NCBI GenBank assembly: GCA_002401295.1
Contig: NVSR01000157.1
Location: forward strand, 1 to 7,370
Direction of reading: 5' to 3'
DNA from: SAR324 cluster bacterium
Lineage (GTDB): Bacteria > SAR324 > XYD2-FULL-50-16
DNA length: 7,370 nucleotides
Under the pieces are notes generated by a model. The model searched no databases. It worked only from the letters and a program-made list of their open reading frames with translations, and was not told the DNA's origin. This document shows positions 1 through 5,872 of this stretch, piece by piece (position 1 is the stretch's first letter; each line of letters opens with the position of its first letter). A program made the translations under genes and the position numbers.

Positions 1-41
1 GTCTTGAATTTGTAATGCCTTCCATTACCGGAGCTGCTTAG
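1..41 (+). CDS. C-terminal tail of an upstream ORF, possibly TnpB (partial)
   Basis: Only one of the three forward frames is open from the window edge: codons from position 3 read LEFVMPSITGAA and end at TAG 39-41. The piece is too short for family assignment. Its position, ending about 50 bp before a hairpin typical of IS200/IS605 right ends, fits the C-terminus of a TnpB (OrfB) RNA-guided nuclease, because tnpB normally ends just inside the right end of its element. I recognise no TnpB motif in these 12 residues; the catalytic RuvC and zinc-finger parts would lie outside the window. It could also be the end of an unrelated host gene or chance coding. Confidence 0.35.
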   Translation, partial: LEFVMPSITGAA

Positions 42-133
42 TATGCATATCGCCGTAGGGCTATACGGCGTAGGTCTTTGAACCTATAGAAGCCCCCACT
101 ATACCGGTCACGGTTAGTGGTGGGAGTAGTCAC
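1..133 (+). mobile_element. Right end of an IS200/IS605-type (tnpB/IS1341-like) element
   Basis: Positions 90-133 read as the motif AGAAGCCCCCAC, a hairpin, then GTGGTGGGAGTAGTCAC. This closely resembles the right ends of many tnpB-carrying IS605/IS1341 elements, which end in TCAA or TCAC a few bases after a G-rich stem arm. The natural boundary is TCAC at 130-133. A second candidate is TCAA at 142-145. The left end and any tnpA are outside the window. The family call rests on remembered end patterns and the hairpin, not on a protein match. Confidence 0.6.
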
Positions 134-153
134 TGAAGCGTTCAAGCCTCTTG
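42..153 (+). ncRNA. 3' part of TnpB guide RNA (omegaRNA/reRNA) scaffold plus guide
   Basis: Three hairpins follow one another directly. Hairpin 1 is CGCCGTA 51-57 with TACGGCG 64-70. Hairpin 2 is TAGGT 71-75 with ACCTA 82-86. Hairpin 3 pairs CCC 93-95, CCACTA 96-101 and ACCG 103-106 with CGGT 111-114, TAGTGG 115-120 and GGG 122-124, leaving bulges at T102 and T121. TnpB elements are known to process a right-end RNA in which such hairpins form the scaffold, and the flanking host DNA just past the element acts as the guide. If the element ends at 133, the guide would begin at TGAAGCGTTCAAG (134 onward). The 5' end of the RNA lies upstream and cannot be placed; the 153 end is an assumed 20-nt guide. 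Confidence 0.5.
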
Positions 154-155
154 AA
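141..155. repeat. Small perfect hairpin TTCAAG-cct-CTTGAA
   Basis: A 6-bp perfect inverted repeat (141-146 with 150-155) with a 3-nt loop lies just past the predicted element end. It may be part of the true right end, or host sequence that now forms part of the guide. Six base pairs could also be chance. Confidence 0.35.
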
Positions 156-181
156 TATGAATTATCAAAAATTCGCATAGA

Positions 182-215
182 CTAATTAAAATATATGCTT
201 TAGCTAATTAAAATA
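182..215. repeat. 12-bp direct repeat CTAATTAAAATA, two copies 22 bp apart
   Basis: Identical copies lie at 182-193 and 204-215. The start-to-start distance of 22 bp is close to two helical turns, so both copies would face the same side of the DNA. The surrounding 157-230 stretch is very AT-rich and non-coding. A paired protein-binding site or an AT-rich UP-like element is possible; no gene start lies directly downstream before the terminator at 243. Confidence 0.5.
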
Positions 216-242
216 CTTTTTATGTAAAACATTGCATCTGGT

Positions 243-286
243 AAGGATGAACTCCACTGGACCTATTTCAATGGAGTTCATCTTTT
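243..286 (+). terminator. Strong intrinsic terminator
   Basis: AAGGATGAACTCCA (243-256) pairs with TGGAGTTCATCTTT (272-285): 14 pairs including one G-U, a 15-nt loop, and the right arm running into TTTT (283-286). Reading on the plus strand, it would stop transcripts entering from the mobile-element side and insulate the PepSY gene. It may be the original terminator of a host gene from which the element end now separates it (inference). Confidence 0.8.
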
Positions 287-339
287 GTGCATCTGAATTA
301 CAGTGGCTAAATCATTAATAAATAAAAAAGAGGTAGATT

Positions 340-888
340 TTGAGTCAGAGTAAATCCGTTAATTGGAAAAAATGGAATCGAAAAATTCATTATTGGGGGT
401 CTTTGGTTATCGCTCTCCCTGTGCTTATTGTTCTTCTCAGTGGGATAGTCTTACAGGTAAAGAAGCAAGTTTCTTGGGTACAGCCAAAAACTATGCGTGG
501 GGAGGGGAAAGTTCCAAAGCTGTCCTTTGAAAAAATCCTGAAAGTAGCCAAGACAGTGCCGGAAGCAAAAATAAAAAAATGGAAACATATTAAAAAACTA
601 GATGTAAGACCCAAAAAAGGAATCATAAAAATCCTGGCAAAGAATAAATGGGAAATTCAAATTGATCACCAAAGTGGGAAAGTGCTGCAAGTCGAATATA
701 GACGATCCGACTTGATTGAGGGGCTCCATGATGGTTCTTTTTTTCATGAGCAAGCTAAGTTATGGCTCTTTTTACCTTCGGCTGTTATTTTGTTGATTAT
801 TTGGATTACGGGAATCTATTTATTTTTGATCCCTTTTATGACCAAGAGAAATAAAAAAAGAAGAGCGGAAGCAGCGGTATTCCCATGA
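340..888 (+). CDS. PepSY-associated TM helix protein (two-TM membrane protein)
   Basis: This 182-residue protein opens with a basic, aromatic segment (KKWNRKIHYWGS, about 10-21). TM helix 1 spans about 18-40, a soluble PepSY-like loop about 55-128 contains the LDVRP, KWEIQID and GKVLQVEYRRSDLIEGLHDG blocks, and TM helix 2 spans about 142-166 before a basic tail (KRNKKRR). The pattern matches the PepSY_TM-like family, short relatives of larger PepSY reductases linked to iron and siderophore use. Histidines H17, H130 and H136 near the membrane could bind haem or metal (inference). The start is TTG at 340, preceded by AAGAGGT (328-334); no in-frame ATG lies nearby, and the family N-terminus supports this start. 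The gene is flanked by a terminator upstream and a possible one downstream, so it is probably monocistronic. No iron-uptake gene is adjacent, so its role is unknown. Lysine-rich composition is notable. Confidence 0.85.
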   Translation: MSQSKSVNWKKWNRKIHYWGSLVIALPVLIVLLSGIVLQVKKQVSWVQPKTMRGEGKVPKLSFEKILKVAKTVPEAKIKKWKHIKKLDVRPKKGIIKILAKNKWEIQIDHQSGKVLQVEYRRSDLIEGLHDGSFFHEQAKLWLFLPSAVILLIIWITGIYLFLIPFMTKRNKKRRAEAAVFP

Positions 889-895
889 GAGATTT

Positions 896-943
896 AAAAA
901 AAACAGTGTATTGCAAAATATGAAATATACTGTTTCAAATATA
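896..943 (+). terminator. Probable AT-rich terminator after the PepSY gene
   Basis: AAACAGTGTAT (901-911) pairs with ATATACTGTTT (925-935), 11 pairs with one G-U, around a 13-nt loop. It is preceded by an A run (896-903), but the sequence after the stem is AT-rich without a clean T tract. It lies 12 bp after the stop codon of the PepSY gene, the usual place for a terminator. The A run would provide a T tract in the opposite direction. Confidence 0.5.
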
Positions 944-1164
944 TCATTTTACGCAATGAATGGTTTTGAGTAGCTTATCCAGAACAAGTCATTTACTTGA
1001 GTTTTATTAATAAGGCGAGGTGGGAACCACAGCTTTATCAAACCAGTAATGGCAGCAGTTACGTTTTTTTAGTCCTTGTGTTATTTCATTGGTACTAAGT
1101 ATTTAGTTTCAACAGGAAGGACTTTTCCAAAATCTAAGTATTATCTAATTTTACAGAGGCAACC
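944..1164 (+). promoter_or_regulatory. ilvC upstream leader, with repeated CTAAGTATT and good RBS
   Basis: No gene is visible in this stretch. It contains two copies of CTAAGTATT (1095-1103 and 1134-1142), a weak hairpin GTAAT/GTTAC (1046-1062) followed by T7 (1064-1070), and a GTGG-gaa-CCAC hairpin (1020-1030). AGAGG at 1155-1159 lies 5 nt before the ilvC ATG and is a good ribosome-binding site. No convincing -35/-10 pair could be chosen by eye. The weak hairpin with a T run could be a premature terminator, but no leader peptide rich in branched-chain codons with a start codon accompanies it. Confidence 0.4.
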
Positions 1165-2631
1165 ATGAATTATTTTAATTCACTACCTTTACGCGTTCAG
1201 TTAGGAGAATTGGCAAAATGTCGCTTCATGAGCAAAGATGAGTTCAATGGAGTAGAAAAGCTGAAAGGAAAGAAACTCGTGATTATTGGTTGTGGTGCTC
1301 AAGGACTGAACCAGGGATTGAATCTACGGGATAGTGGATTGGATGTGAGTTATACTCTGCGTGCGGGAGCCATTACGGAAAAACGGCAATCCTGGAAAAA
1401 TGCTACGGAAAATAATTTCCCCGTAGGTGTTTACGAAGAGATGATTCCCCAGGCTGATTTGGTGCTAAATCTGACTCCTGACAAACAACACACTCAAGTC
1501 GTCCAGGCAGTCATGCCTTTGATGAAAAAAGGATCCTGCTTAGCTTATTCCCATGGTTTCAATGTTGTAGAAGAAGGAATGCAGATTCGTAAAGACCTCA
1601 CAGCCATCATGGTGGCTCCCAAATCCCCTGGTACGGAAGTTCGGGAAGAGTACAAGCGAGGTTTTGGTGTGCCCACTCTGATTGCCGTCCATCGGGAGAA
1701 TGATCCCAATGGAGACGGAATGGAAATCGCTAAGGCCTATGCGGCTGGAACAGGCGGACACCGAGCGGGAGTCTTGGAATCTTCTTTCGTTGCTGAAGTA
1801 AAGTCTGATCTTTTGGGTGAGCAAACTATTCTATGTGGTCTGTTGCAAGCCGGTTCCTTATTGTCTTATGACAAGATGATTGAGAAGGGTATTGATGCTG
1901 GTTATGCTTCTAAATTAGTCCAATACGGTTGGGAAACGATTACGGAAGCCCTCAAGCATGGTGGCATCACCAACATGATGAATCGCTTGAGCAATCCCGC
2001 AAAAATCAAGGCTTTTGAAATTTCAGAAGAACTAAAGCTCATCATGCGACCTTTGTTCCGCAAGCATATGGATGACATCATGGGAGGAGAATTCTCCAGA
2101 GGCATGATGGAAGATTGGGCGAATGATGACATCAAGTTGTTGGGTTGGAGAGAAGATACGGGCAAAAGTACGTTCGAAAAATCCACAGCCGGTGATGTGG
2201 AAATCTCCGAGCAAGAATACTTCGATAATGCCTTGTTGATGGTGGCTTTCGTACGAGTAGGTGTTGAGTTGGCTTTTGAGGTCATGACCGATGCGGGTAT
2301 TAAGCCAGAATCCGCTTATTATGAGTCACTGCATGAAACTCCCTTGATCGCAAACCTGATTTCACGCAAGAAACTTTATGAAATGAACCGAGTCATCTCT
2401 GATACTGCAGAGTATGGCTGCTACCTTTTCTCTCATGCTTGTGTGCCTATGTTGGAAGGCTTCATGAAGGATGTGGATACGGATCTTATCGGTAAAGCTT
2501 TCCCTTGCAAGAACAATGGAGTGGATAATATTCGTCTGATCGAAGTCAACGAAGCCATTCAAAGCCATGGTGTGGAAAAAATCGGGAAGGAACTTCGCGG
2601 TTATATGACAGCAATGAAACGAGTGGTTTAA
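1165..2631 (+). CDS. ilvC: Ketol-acid reductoisomerase, class II (long form)
   Basis: This cytosolic enzyme performs the Mg2+-dependent isomerisation and NADPH reduction of acetolactate and acetohydroxybutyrate in valine, leucine and isoleucine synthesis. At 488 residues it matches the long E. coli-type enzyme (491 residues), not the roughly 330-residue class I form, and resembles it end to end. The Rossmann motif GCGAQG is at 42-47. NADPH-contact residues R66, R74 and S76 correspond to E. coli R68, R76 and S78. Catalytic and metal residues H130, K153, D215, E219, E387, E391 and S412 all sit two residues before their E. coli counterparts, so the enzyme should be active and NADPH-specific. The ATG at 1165 has AGAGG 5 nt upstream and matches the family start (NYFN..LR.QL). 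The gene stands alone here: no ilvBN, ilvD, leuA or ilvY-like regulator is adjacent. It converges on the c-di-GMP gene with a 28-bp gap. Confidence 0.98.
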   Translation: MNYFNSLPLRVQLGELAKCRFMSKDEFNGVEKLKGKKLVIIGCGAQGLNQGLNLRDSGLDVSYTLRAGAITEKRQSWKNATENNFPVGVYEEMIPQADLVLNLTPDKQHTQVVQAVMPLMKKGSCLAYSHGFNVVEEGMQIRKDLTAIMVAPKSPGTEVREEYKRGFGVPTLIAVHRENDPNGDGMEIAKAYAAGTGGHRAGVLESSFVAEVKSDLLGEQTILCGLLQAGSLLSYDKMIEKGIDAGYASKLVQYGWETITEALKHGGITNMMNRLSNPAKIKAFEISEELKLIMRPLFRKHMDDIMGGEFSRGMMEDWANDDIKLLGWREDTGKSTFEKSTAGDVEISEQEYFDNALLMVAFVRVGVELAFEVMTDAGIKPESAYYESLHETPLIANLISRKKLYEMNRVISDTAEYGCYLFSHACVPMLEGFMKDVDTDLIGKAFPCKNNGVDNIRLIEVNEAIQSHGVEKIGKELRGYMTAMKRVV

Positions 2632-2637
2632 TCCATA

Positions 2638-2665
2638 GGATAGGCAAAGCTTACTTTGCCTATCC
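2638..2665. terminator. Shared bidirectional hairpin between convergent genes
   Basis: GGATAGGCAAAG (2638-2649) and CTTTGCCTATCC (2654-2665) form a perfect 12-bp stem with a 4-nt loop, 6 bp after the ilvC stop. The right arm contains the stop codon (2662-2660) and last glycine codon of the opposing gene. Neither strand has a T tract after the stem, so termination may need Rho, or the hairpin may mainly protect both 3' ends. Confidence 0.7.
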
Positions 2666-4753
2666 TTCCCTCGCCTGCACCCAGCTGATAAAATCCTCTG
2701 CCGGCAAAGGTTTGCTGAAAAGGAATCCCTGAACCTCATCACAATGATTGTCCGTCATAAACTGCATCTGTTCTTCCCGTTCTACACCTTCTGCAACGAC
2801 TCGAATTTTCAAGCTTCCCGCCATAGACAGGATAGCCTTGGCAATGGCTACATCCTCCGCATTGTCTGGTAGGTCCTCTAAGAAAGAGCGGTCTATTTTG
2901 AGGGTATCAATGGAGAATTTCTTGAGATAACTCAGGGAAGAATATCCAGTACCAAAGTCATCTAAGGAGATGGTGACCCCCATCTCTGAAAGTTTAGCCA
3001 GGACCTGGGAAGAATCCTTCACATTTGCCATCACTGTATTTTCTGTAATTTCCAGATTGAGGTAGTGAGCAGGCAAACCGGTTTCTTGCAAGATATTTTG
3101 AATACTTTGGAGCAGGTTTTCACTTTGGAACTGCACTGCCGACAGGTTAACCGCGACGGGCAGGTTAGAATAACCTGCATCCAACCAAGCCTTTGTTTGT
3201 TCGCAGGCAGTACGCAAAACCCACTGTCCAATAGGAATGATCAATCCTGTATCTTCAGCCAATGGTATGAAATCAGCGGGAGGGATTAGCCCCTTCTCGG
3301 AGTGGTTCCAACGCAACAACGCCTCGGTTCCAACTATTTTGCCTGTTTGGGTTTCAATTTTAGGTTGGTAATGCAAGGTGAACTCGTTTTTCTCCAAAGC
3401 CTGGTGTAAGGCATATTCCATGGCCAAGCGTTTTAGTGCTTTTGTGCCCATGGCCTGGGTGAAGAGTGAATAGTTGTTTTTTCCTTGCTTTTTGGCATTA
3501 TACATCGCCGCATCAGCGCTGCGCATCAGGGTATCCACGTCACTGCCATCTTCGGGGAACAAGCTGATCCCGATACTAACTCCGGCGTAGATCTCATGAT
3601 TTTCCAAGCGGATCTTTTGTGAGAGGGATTGGAGGATACGGTTGGCAACCTTAATAGGATCCCGATGATCTTGCACTTTGTTCAAAATAATGACGAATTC
3701 ATCTCCACCCAGGCGAGCTACCGTATCCTCTTCACGGCAGCACTGCAGTAATTTTTGGGACACGCTCTTCAGGAGTAAATCGCCTACTTGATGCCCCAAA
3801 CTATCGTTCACATCTTTGAAGTTATCCAGATCCAGGAATAATACGGCCAGTTTTTGCTGGTGTCTCTGGGCACTTTGCAAGGATTTTTCTAAGCGGTCAT
3901 TGAACAAGAGACGATTGGGAAGCCCAGTCAGCGCATCATGATAAGCCTGGTACTCCATTTTGAACTCTGTGCGTTTGATCTCTGTGATATCGTGGAAGCT
4001 GCCGATATAATGGGTGATCACATCCTTGCTGTTTCTAATGGCTCTGATTGAGAGGCGGATGGGGAAAGCCTCGCCATTTTTCCTTTGGATCCAAACTTCC
4101 CCTTGCCATGCCCCTTCTTGAGACAAGGATTGTCTGAGTTCCAATACCAGAGGGGTATCCTTTTTTCCCATCTCAAACAGTCGTGGGGGCTTGCCGGTCA
4201 CTTCCTCTTCCAGGTATCCGGTTATTTCCTCGTATCCAGGGTTGACTCTCTGCACGATCATCTTATGATTCGCAATGATAATACCTTCCCCGGAATGCTC
4301 AAAAACACTGGCTAGCAGCAGTAGTTGATCTTCATACTTCTTACGCTCTGTAATATCCTGGCCATTCAGATATAAAGTCTGTGTGTTCCCAAAAGGAGAG
4401 ATGAGGAATGAATACAATCTTTGCCCGGCCTGAACCTCTAGATATTGGCATTCACTCTCTTCCAGGCAAGTCTGCAGGGTTTCTAACCATAAAGGTGGCA
4501 AGAAGCTGCTCTCATGACAGTCCCAAGCCGTTAAGAGAGGTATGGCGGCAGGATTGGCATAAAGAATCTGGCCCTGTGGTGTTACCCGCAAGATGGGGGT
4601 AGGGTTCTCTTCGGGGAATTGGGCTAAAATACTGAGTTTTTCCTTTGTTTGCTCGTGGTCTTGGATCTCTTTCTTGAGAAACTGAGCAAGAAGCTCCCTA
4701 TTCTGGAGAGTTTCTATTGGGGAATCCTTTTTACTACTACTGATACTGGGCAT
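2660..4753 (-). CDS. PAS-PAS-GGDEF-EAL cyclic-di-GMP signalling protein
   Basis: This 697-residue protein has no signal peptide or TM segment, so it should be a cytosolic sensor of c-di-GMP turnover. A charged, probably coiled N-terminus (10-42) precedes a divergent PAS domain (about 43-138, ending GQDITERKK) and a clearer PAS domain (about 146-260, NPGYEEITGY...GSFHDITEIK). The GGDEF domain (about 268-430) has an intact GGDEF motif at 349-353 and an inhibitory RxxD I-site (R340-D343), as expected of an active, product-inhibited diguanylate cyclase. The EAL domain (about 440-692) keeps EALLRW (E477), N536, E568, DDFGTGYSS (D598, D599), K619, E655 and Q675, as expected of an active phosphodiesterase. 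Both activities therefore look possible; the net direction and the PAS signal cannot be read. The ATG at 4753 is the most upstream in frame, with no clear Shine-Dalgarno. No motility or biofilm gene is adjacent. Confidence 0.96.
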   Translation of the reverse strand: MPSISSSKKDSPIETLQNRELLAQFLKKEIQDHEQTKEKLSILAQFPEENPTPILRVTPQGQILYANPAAIPLLTAWDCHESSFLPPLWLETLQTCLEESECQYLEVQAGQRLYSFLISPFGNTQTLYLNGQDITERKKYEDQLLLLASVFEHSGEGIIIANHKMIVQRVNPGYEEITGYLEEEVTGKPPRLFEMGKKDTPLVLELRQSLSQEGAWQGEVWIQRKNGEAFPIRLSIRAIRNSKDVITHYIGSFHDITEIKRTEFKMEYQAYHDALTGLPNRLLFNDRLEKSLQSAQRHQQKLAVLFLDLDNFKDVNDSLGHQVGDLLLKSVSQKLLQCCREEDTVARLGGDEFVIILNKVQDHRDPIKVANRILQSLSQKIRLENHEIYAGVSIGISLFPEDGSDVDTLMRSADAAMYNAKKQGKNNYSLFTQAMGTKALKRLAMEYALHQALEKNEFTLHYQPKIETQTGKIVGTEALLRWNHSEKGLIPPADFIPLAEDTGLIIPIGQWVLRTACEQTKAWLDAGYSNLPVAVNLSAVQFQSENLLQSIQNILQETGLPAHYLNLEITENTVMANVKDSSQVLAKLSEMGVTISLDDFGTGYSSLSYLKKFSIDTLKIDRSFLEDLPDNAEDVAIAKAILSMAGSLKIRVVAEGVEREEQMQFMTDNHCDEVQGFLFSKPLPAEDFISWVQAREG

Positions 4754-4984
4754 GGGGGCTTCGGCTGGAAAAATCAGATCATTTTAGGAACTCTTGTGGA
4801 CTGAGCGACTAGCCAAGAATCTTATTCTATTATCTCTCTGGAGAAAACAGCACAGATTACAAAAACTTCCCTTTTTAAGGATTGGAGATATGGATGATAC
4901 CCATATTTCCTTTAAATATTCCAATTATTCAAACAGTTATGCTTCTTTACAAAAAAATACTTAAGATGGTTTGAATTTTACATT
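4754..4984. other. Intergenic region with two imperfect hairpins; no gene seen
   Basis: This 231-bp gap lies between two minus-strand genes and must hold the promoter of the c-di-GMP gene, but no convincing -35/-10 pair is visible. Two inverted repeats stand out. One is ATATGG 4888-4893 with CCATAT 4901-4906, flanked by AAGGA 4877-4881 and TCCTT 4908-4912. The other is ATTCAAAC 4927-4934 with GTTTGAAT 4969-4976 around a long A/T-rich loop, 8 bp past the stop of the pseudo-ABC gene; it could help end that transcript, but it lacks a clean T tract. Confidence 0.4.
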
Positions 4985-5593
4985 TTATTCTTTTTTCAGA
5001 ACCAGAGGTTGCAAGAAAGAATAGTTCAAAGGCTGTTGATTTTCCTCTTCCCGTGTGGATATTACACAGAGTGTATTGTGGGTTTGTTGGATCAAGCGCT
5101 CAAAAGGATCTTGGAGTAAGTTACTGAATTTTTGCCGATGTAACTTGCTGATTAAAATTAAACCTGATTTTTGAAAGAGTAGAGAGAGCAGGGTAAACTT
5201 GATTTTGTCTTCCCCTTTTAGTTTGTAGATAGGGAAGTAGGTGATACTTCTTGCTTTCAGTTGTTCCACAAAACCGTATTTGGAACGTTTTCGACCGTCA
5301 AAATGAAAGAATTCCCCCTTGAGTCCCAACCACCTATCCACTTGCTGCGTATAAACCTTGTCCCCTAAGAGCAAGCGGTCGCTCTGTACAAATATATCAC
5401 CATGCTTGCGAATGACTCCCGATTGAATTCGATATCGGTTTTCTAAAATTCCTAGCAGGGTATTTTTTGTGTCTTCATCCTCGAGGATCAAGTGGTATTT
5501 CTTGCCCTTCTCCAGGGTGAAACTCACTTCATTGAGGCCGAATGGTTCCTGGGCATAGAGAGAGACGTGATAAAAAGACAGCAGGTCAGGCAT
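4985..5593 (-). CDS. Degenerate ABC-ATPase-like protein (pseudo-ATPase)
   Basis: This 202-residue protein follows the order of an ABC nucleotide-binding domain. The start (LLSFYHVSLYAQEPFGLNEVSFTLEKGKKYHL, in two conserved blocks) matches the usual beta-strands before Walker A. At the Walker A site, LEDEDTKNT (37-45) keeps only K43 and T45 and has lost all the glycines. Q70 (IFVQ) sits at the Q-loop. LKGED (125-129) replaces the LSGGQ signature. LILISK (145-150) replaces the hhhhDE of Walker B, and ISTR (178-181) replaces the H-loop His. ATP hydrolysis is therefore very unlikely. The length is near that of a small ABC domain (about 200-240), and the frame is open throughout, so this is a diverged protein more than a decaying gene. 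It lies 6 bp after, and in the same frame as, the 90-residue TM protein, with no Shine-Dalgarno of its own, which suggests coupled translation. Function unknown; a structural or regulatory subunit at the membrane is a guess. Confidence 0.75.
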   Translation of the reverse strand: MPDLLSFYHVSLYAQEPFGLNEVSFTLEKGKKYHLILEDEDTKNTLLGILENRYRIQSGVIRKHGDIFVQSDRLLLGDKVYTQQVDRWLGLKGEFFHFDGRKRSKYGFVEQLKARSITYFPIYKLKGEDKIKFTLLSLLFQKSGLILISKLHRQKFSNLLQDPFERLIQQTHNTLCVISTREEENQQPLNYSFLQPLVLKKE

Positions 5594-5599
5594 ATTTAA

Positions 5600-5872
5600 T
5601 TAGTTTTGCTGAAATTGAATGTTGCTTCTTCGGGAGCTTGTTTTTCTACGGTCATATTGCTGGATCAACTCCTGAAACATTTTCTGTTTCATCCGGGAAA
5701 AACGATGCATGAGAAAAAATTTGTGGACAATCATAATACTCAGGAGAAGACACAACACAGCAAGCAGACTGATGACAATCCAGTTGTATTCAAAGAGCCA
5801 GGGGCTGATAAGCCTTTCCAGCTGGCTCCATTGCCGAATAAGAGATGATAAGGATTGATCGGTAAAACTCAT
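5600..5872 (-). CDS. Small single-TM membrane protein, unknown function
   Basis: I do not recognise this 90-residue protein. It has an N-terminal amphipathic stretch (about 8-24, SLSSLIRQWSQLERLI), one strong hydrophobic helix (about 31-54, from WIVISLL to KFFL), then a basic, polar tail (HRFSRMKQKMF...YDRRKTSSRR). The positive charges after the helix favour an N-out, C-in topology, which would place the tail in the cytoplasm beside the pseudo-ABC product. The ATG at 5872 has GGAAAG ending 6 nt upstream (5884-5879). The gene is first of a two-gene unit with the pseudo-ABC gene, and it diverges from pabA. Its TAA stop (5602-5600) is followed in frame by TTA AAT and the ATG of the next gene, so readthrough would give one protein of about 295 residues. 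Confidence 0.7.
   Translation of the reverse strand: MSFTDQSLSSLIRQWSQLERLISPWLFEYNWIVISLLAVLCLLLSIMIVHKFFLMHRFSRMKQKMFQELIQQYDRRKTSSRRSNIQFQQN

Noticed and set aside
182..215. Start of a CRISPR array
   Set aside because: There are only two 12-bp copies with a 10-bp gap, far shorter than CRISPR repeats and spacers.
1046..1070. Hairpin GTAAT/GTTAC followed by T7 as an intrinsic terminator
   Set aside because: The stem is only 5 pairs including a wobble, too weak to call as a separate feature; noted in the ilvC leader entry.
1049..1072. Seven-codon ORF MAAVTFF upstream of ilvC
   Set aside because: It has no RBS, no regulatory codons for branched-chain amino acids, and sits on the weak hairpin and T run; most likely chance.
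1050..1106. A frame ending ISLVLSI-stop before ilvC, resembling a branched-chain attenuator leader peptide
   Set aside because: The frame has no ATG, GTG or TTG start before the branched-chain codons and no RBS, and no terminator/antiterminator pair follows it.
1540..2285. Long minus-strand ORFs inside ilvC
   Set aside because: They are shadows of a full-length, clearly conserved ilvC on the plus strand.
5606..5848. 80-codon plus-strand ORF opposite the small TM-protein gene
   Set aside because: It is antisense to the TM-protein frame, has no RBS, and its translation shows no domain, whereas the minus frame encodes a clear TM helix and coupled partner.
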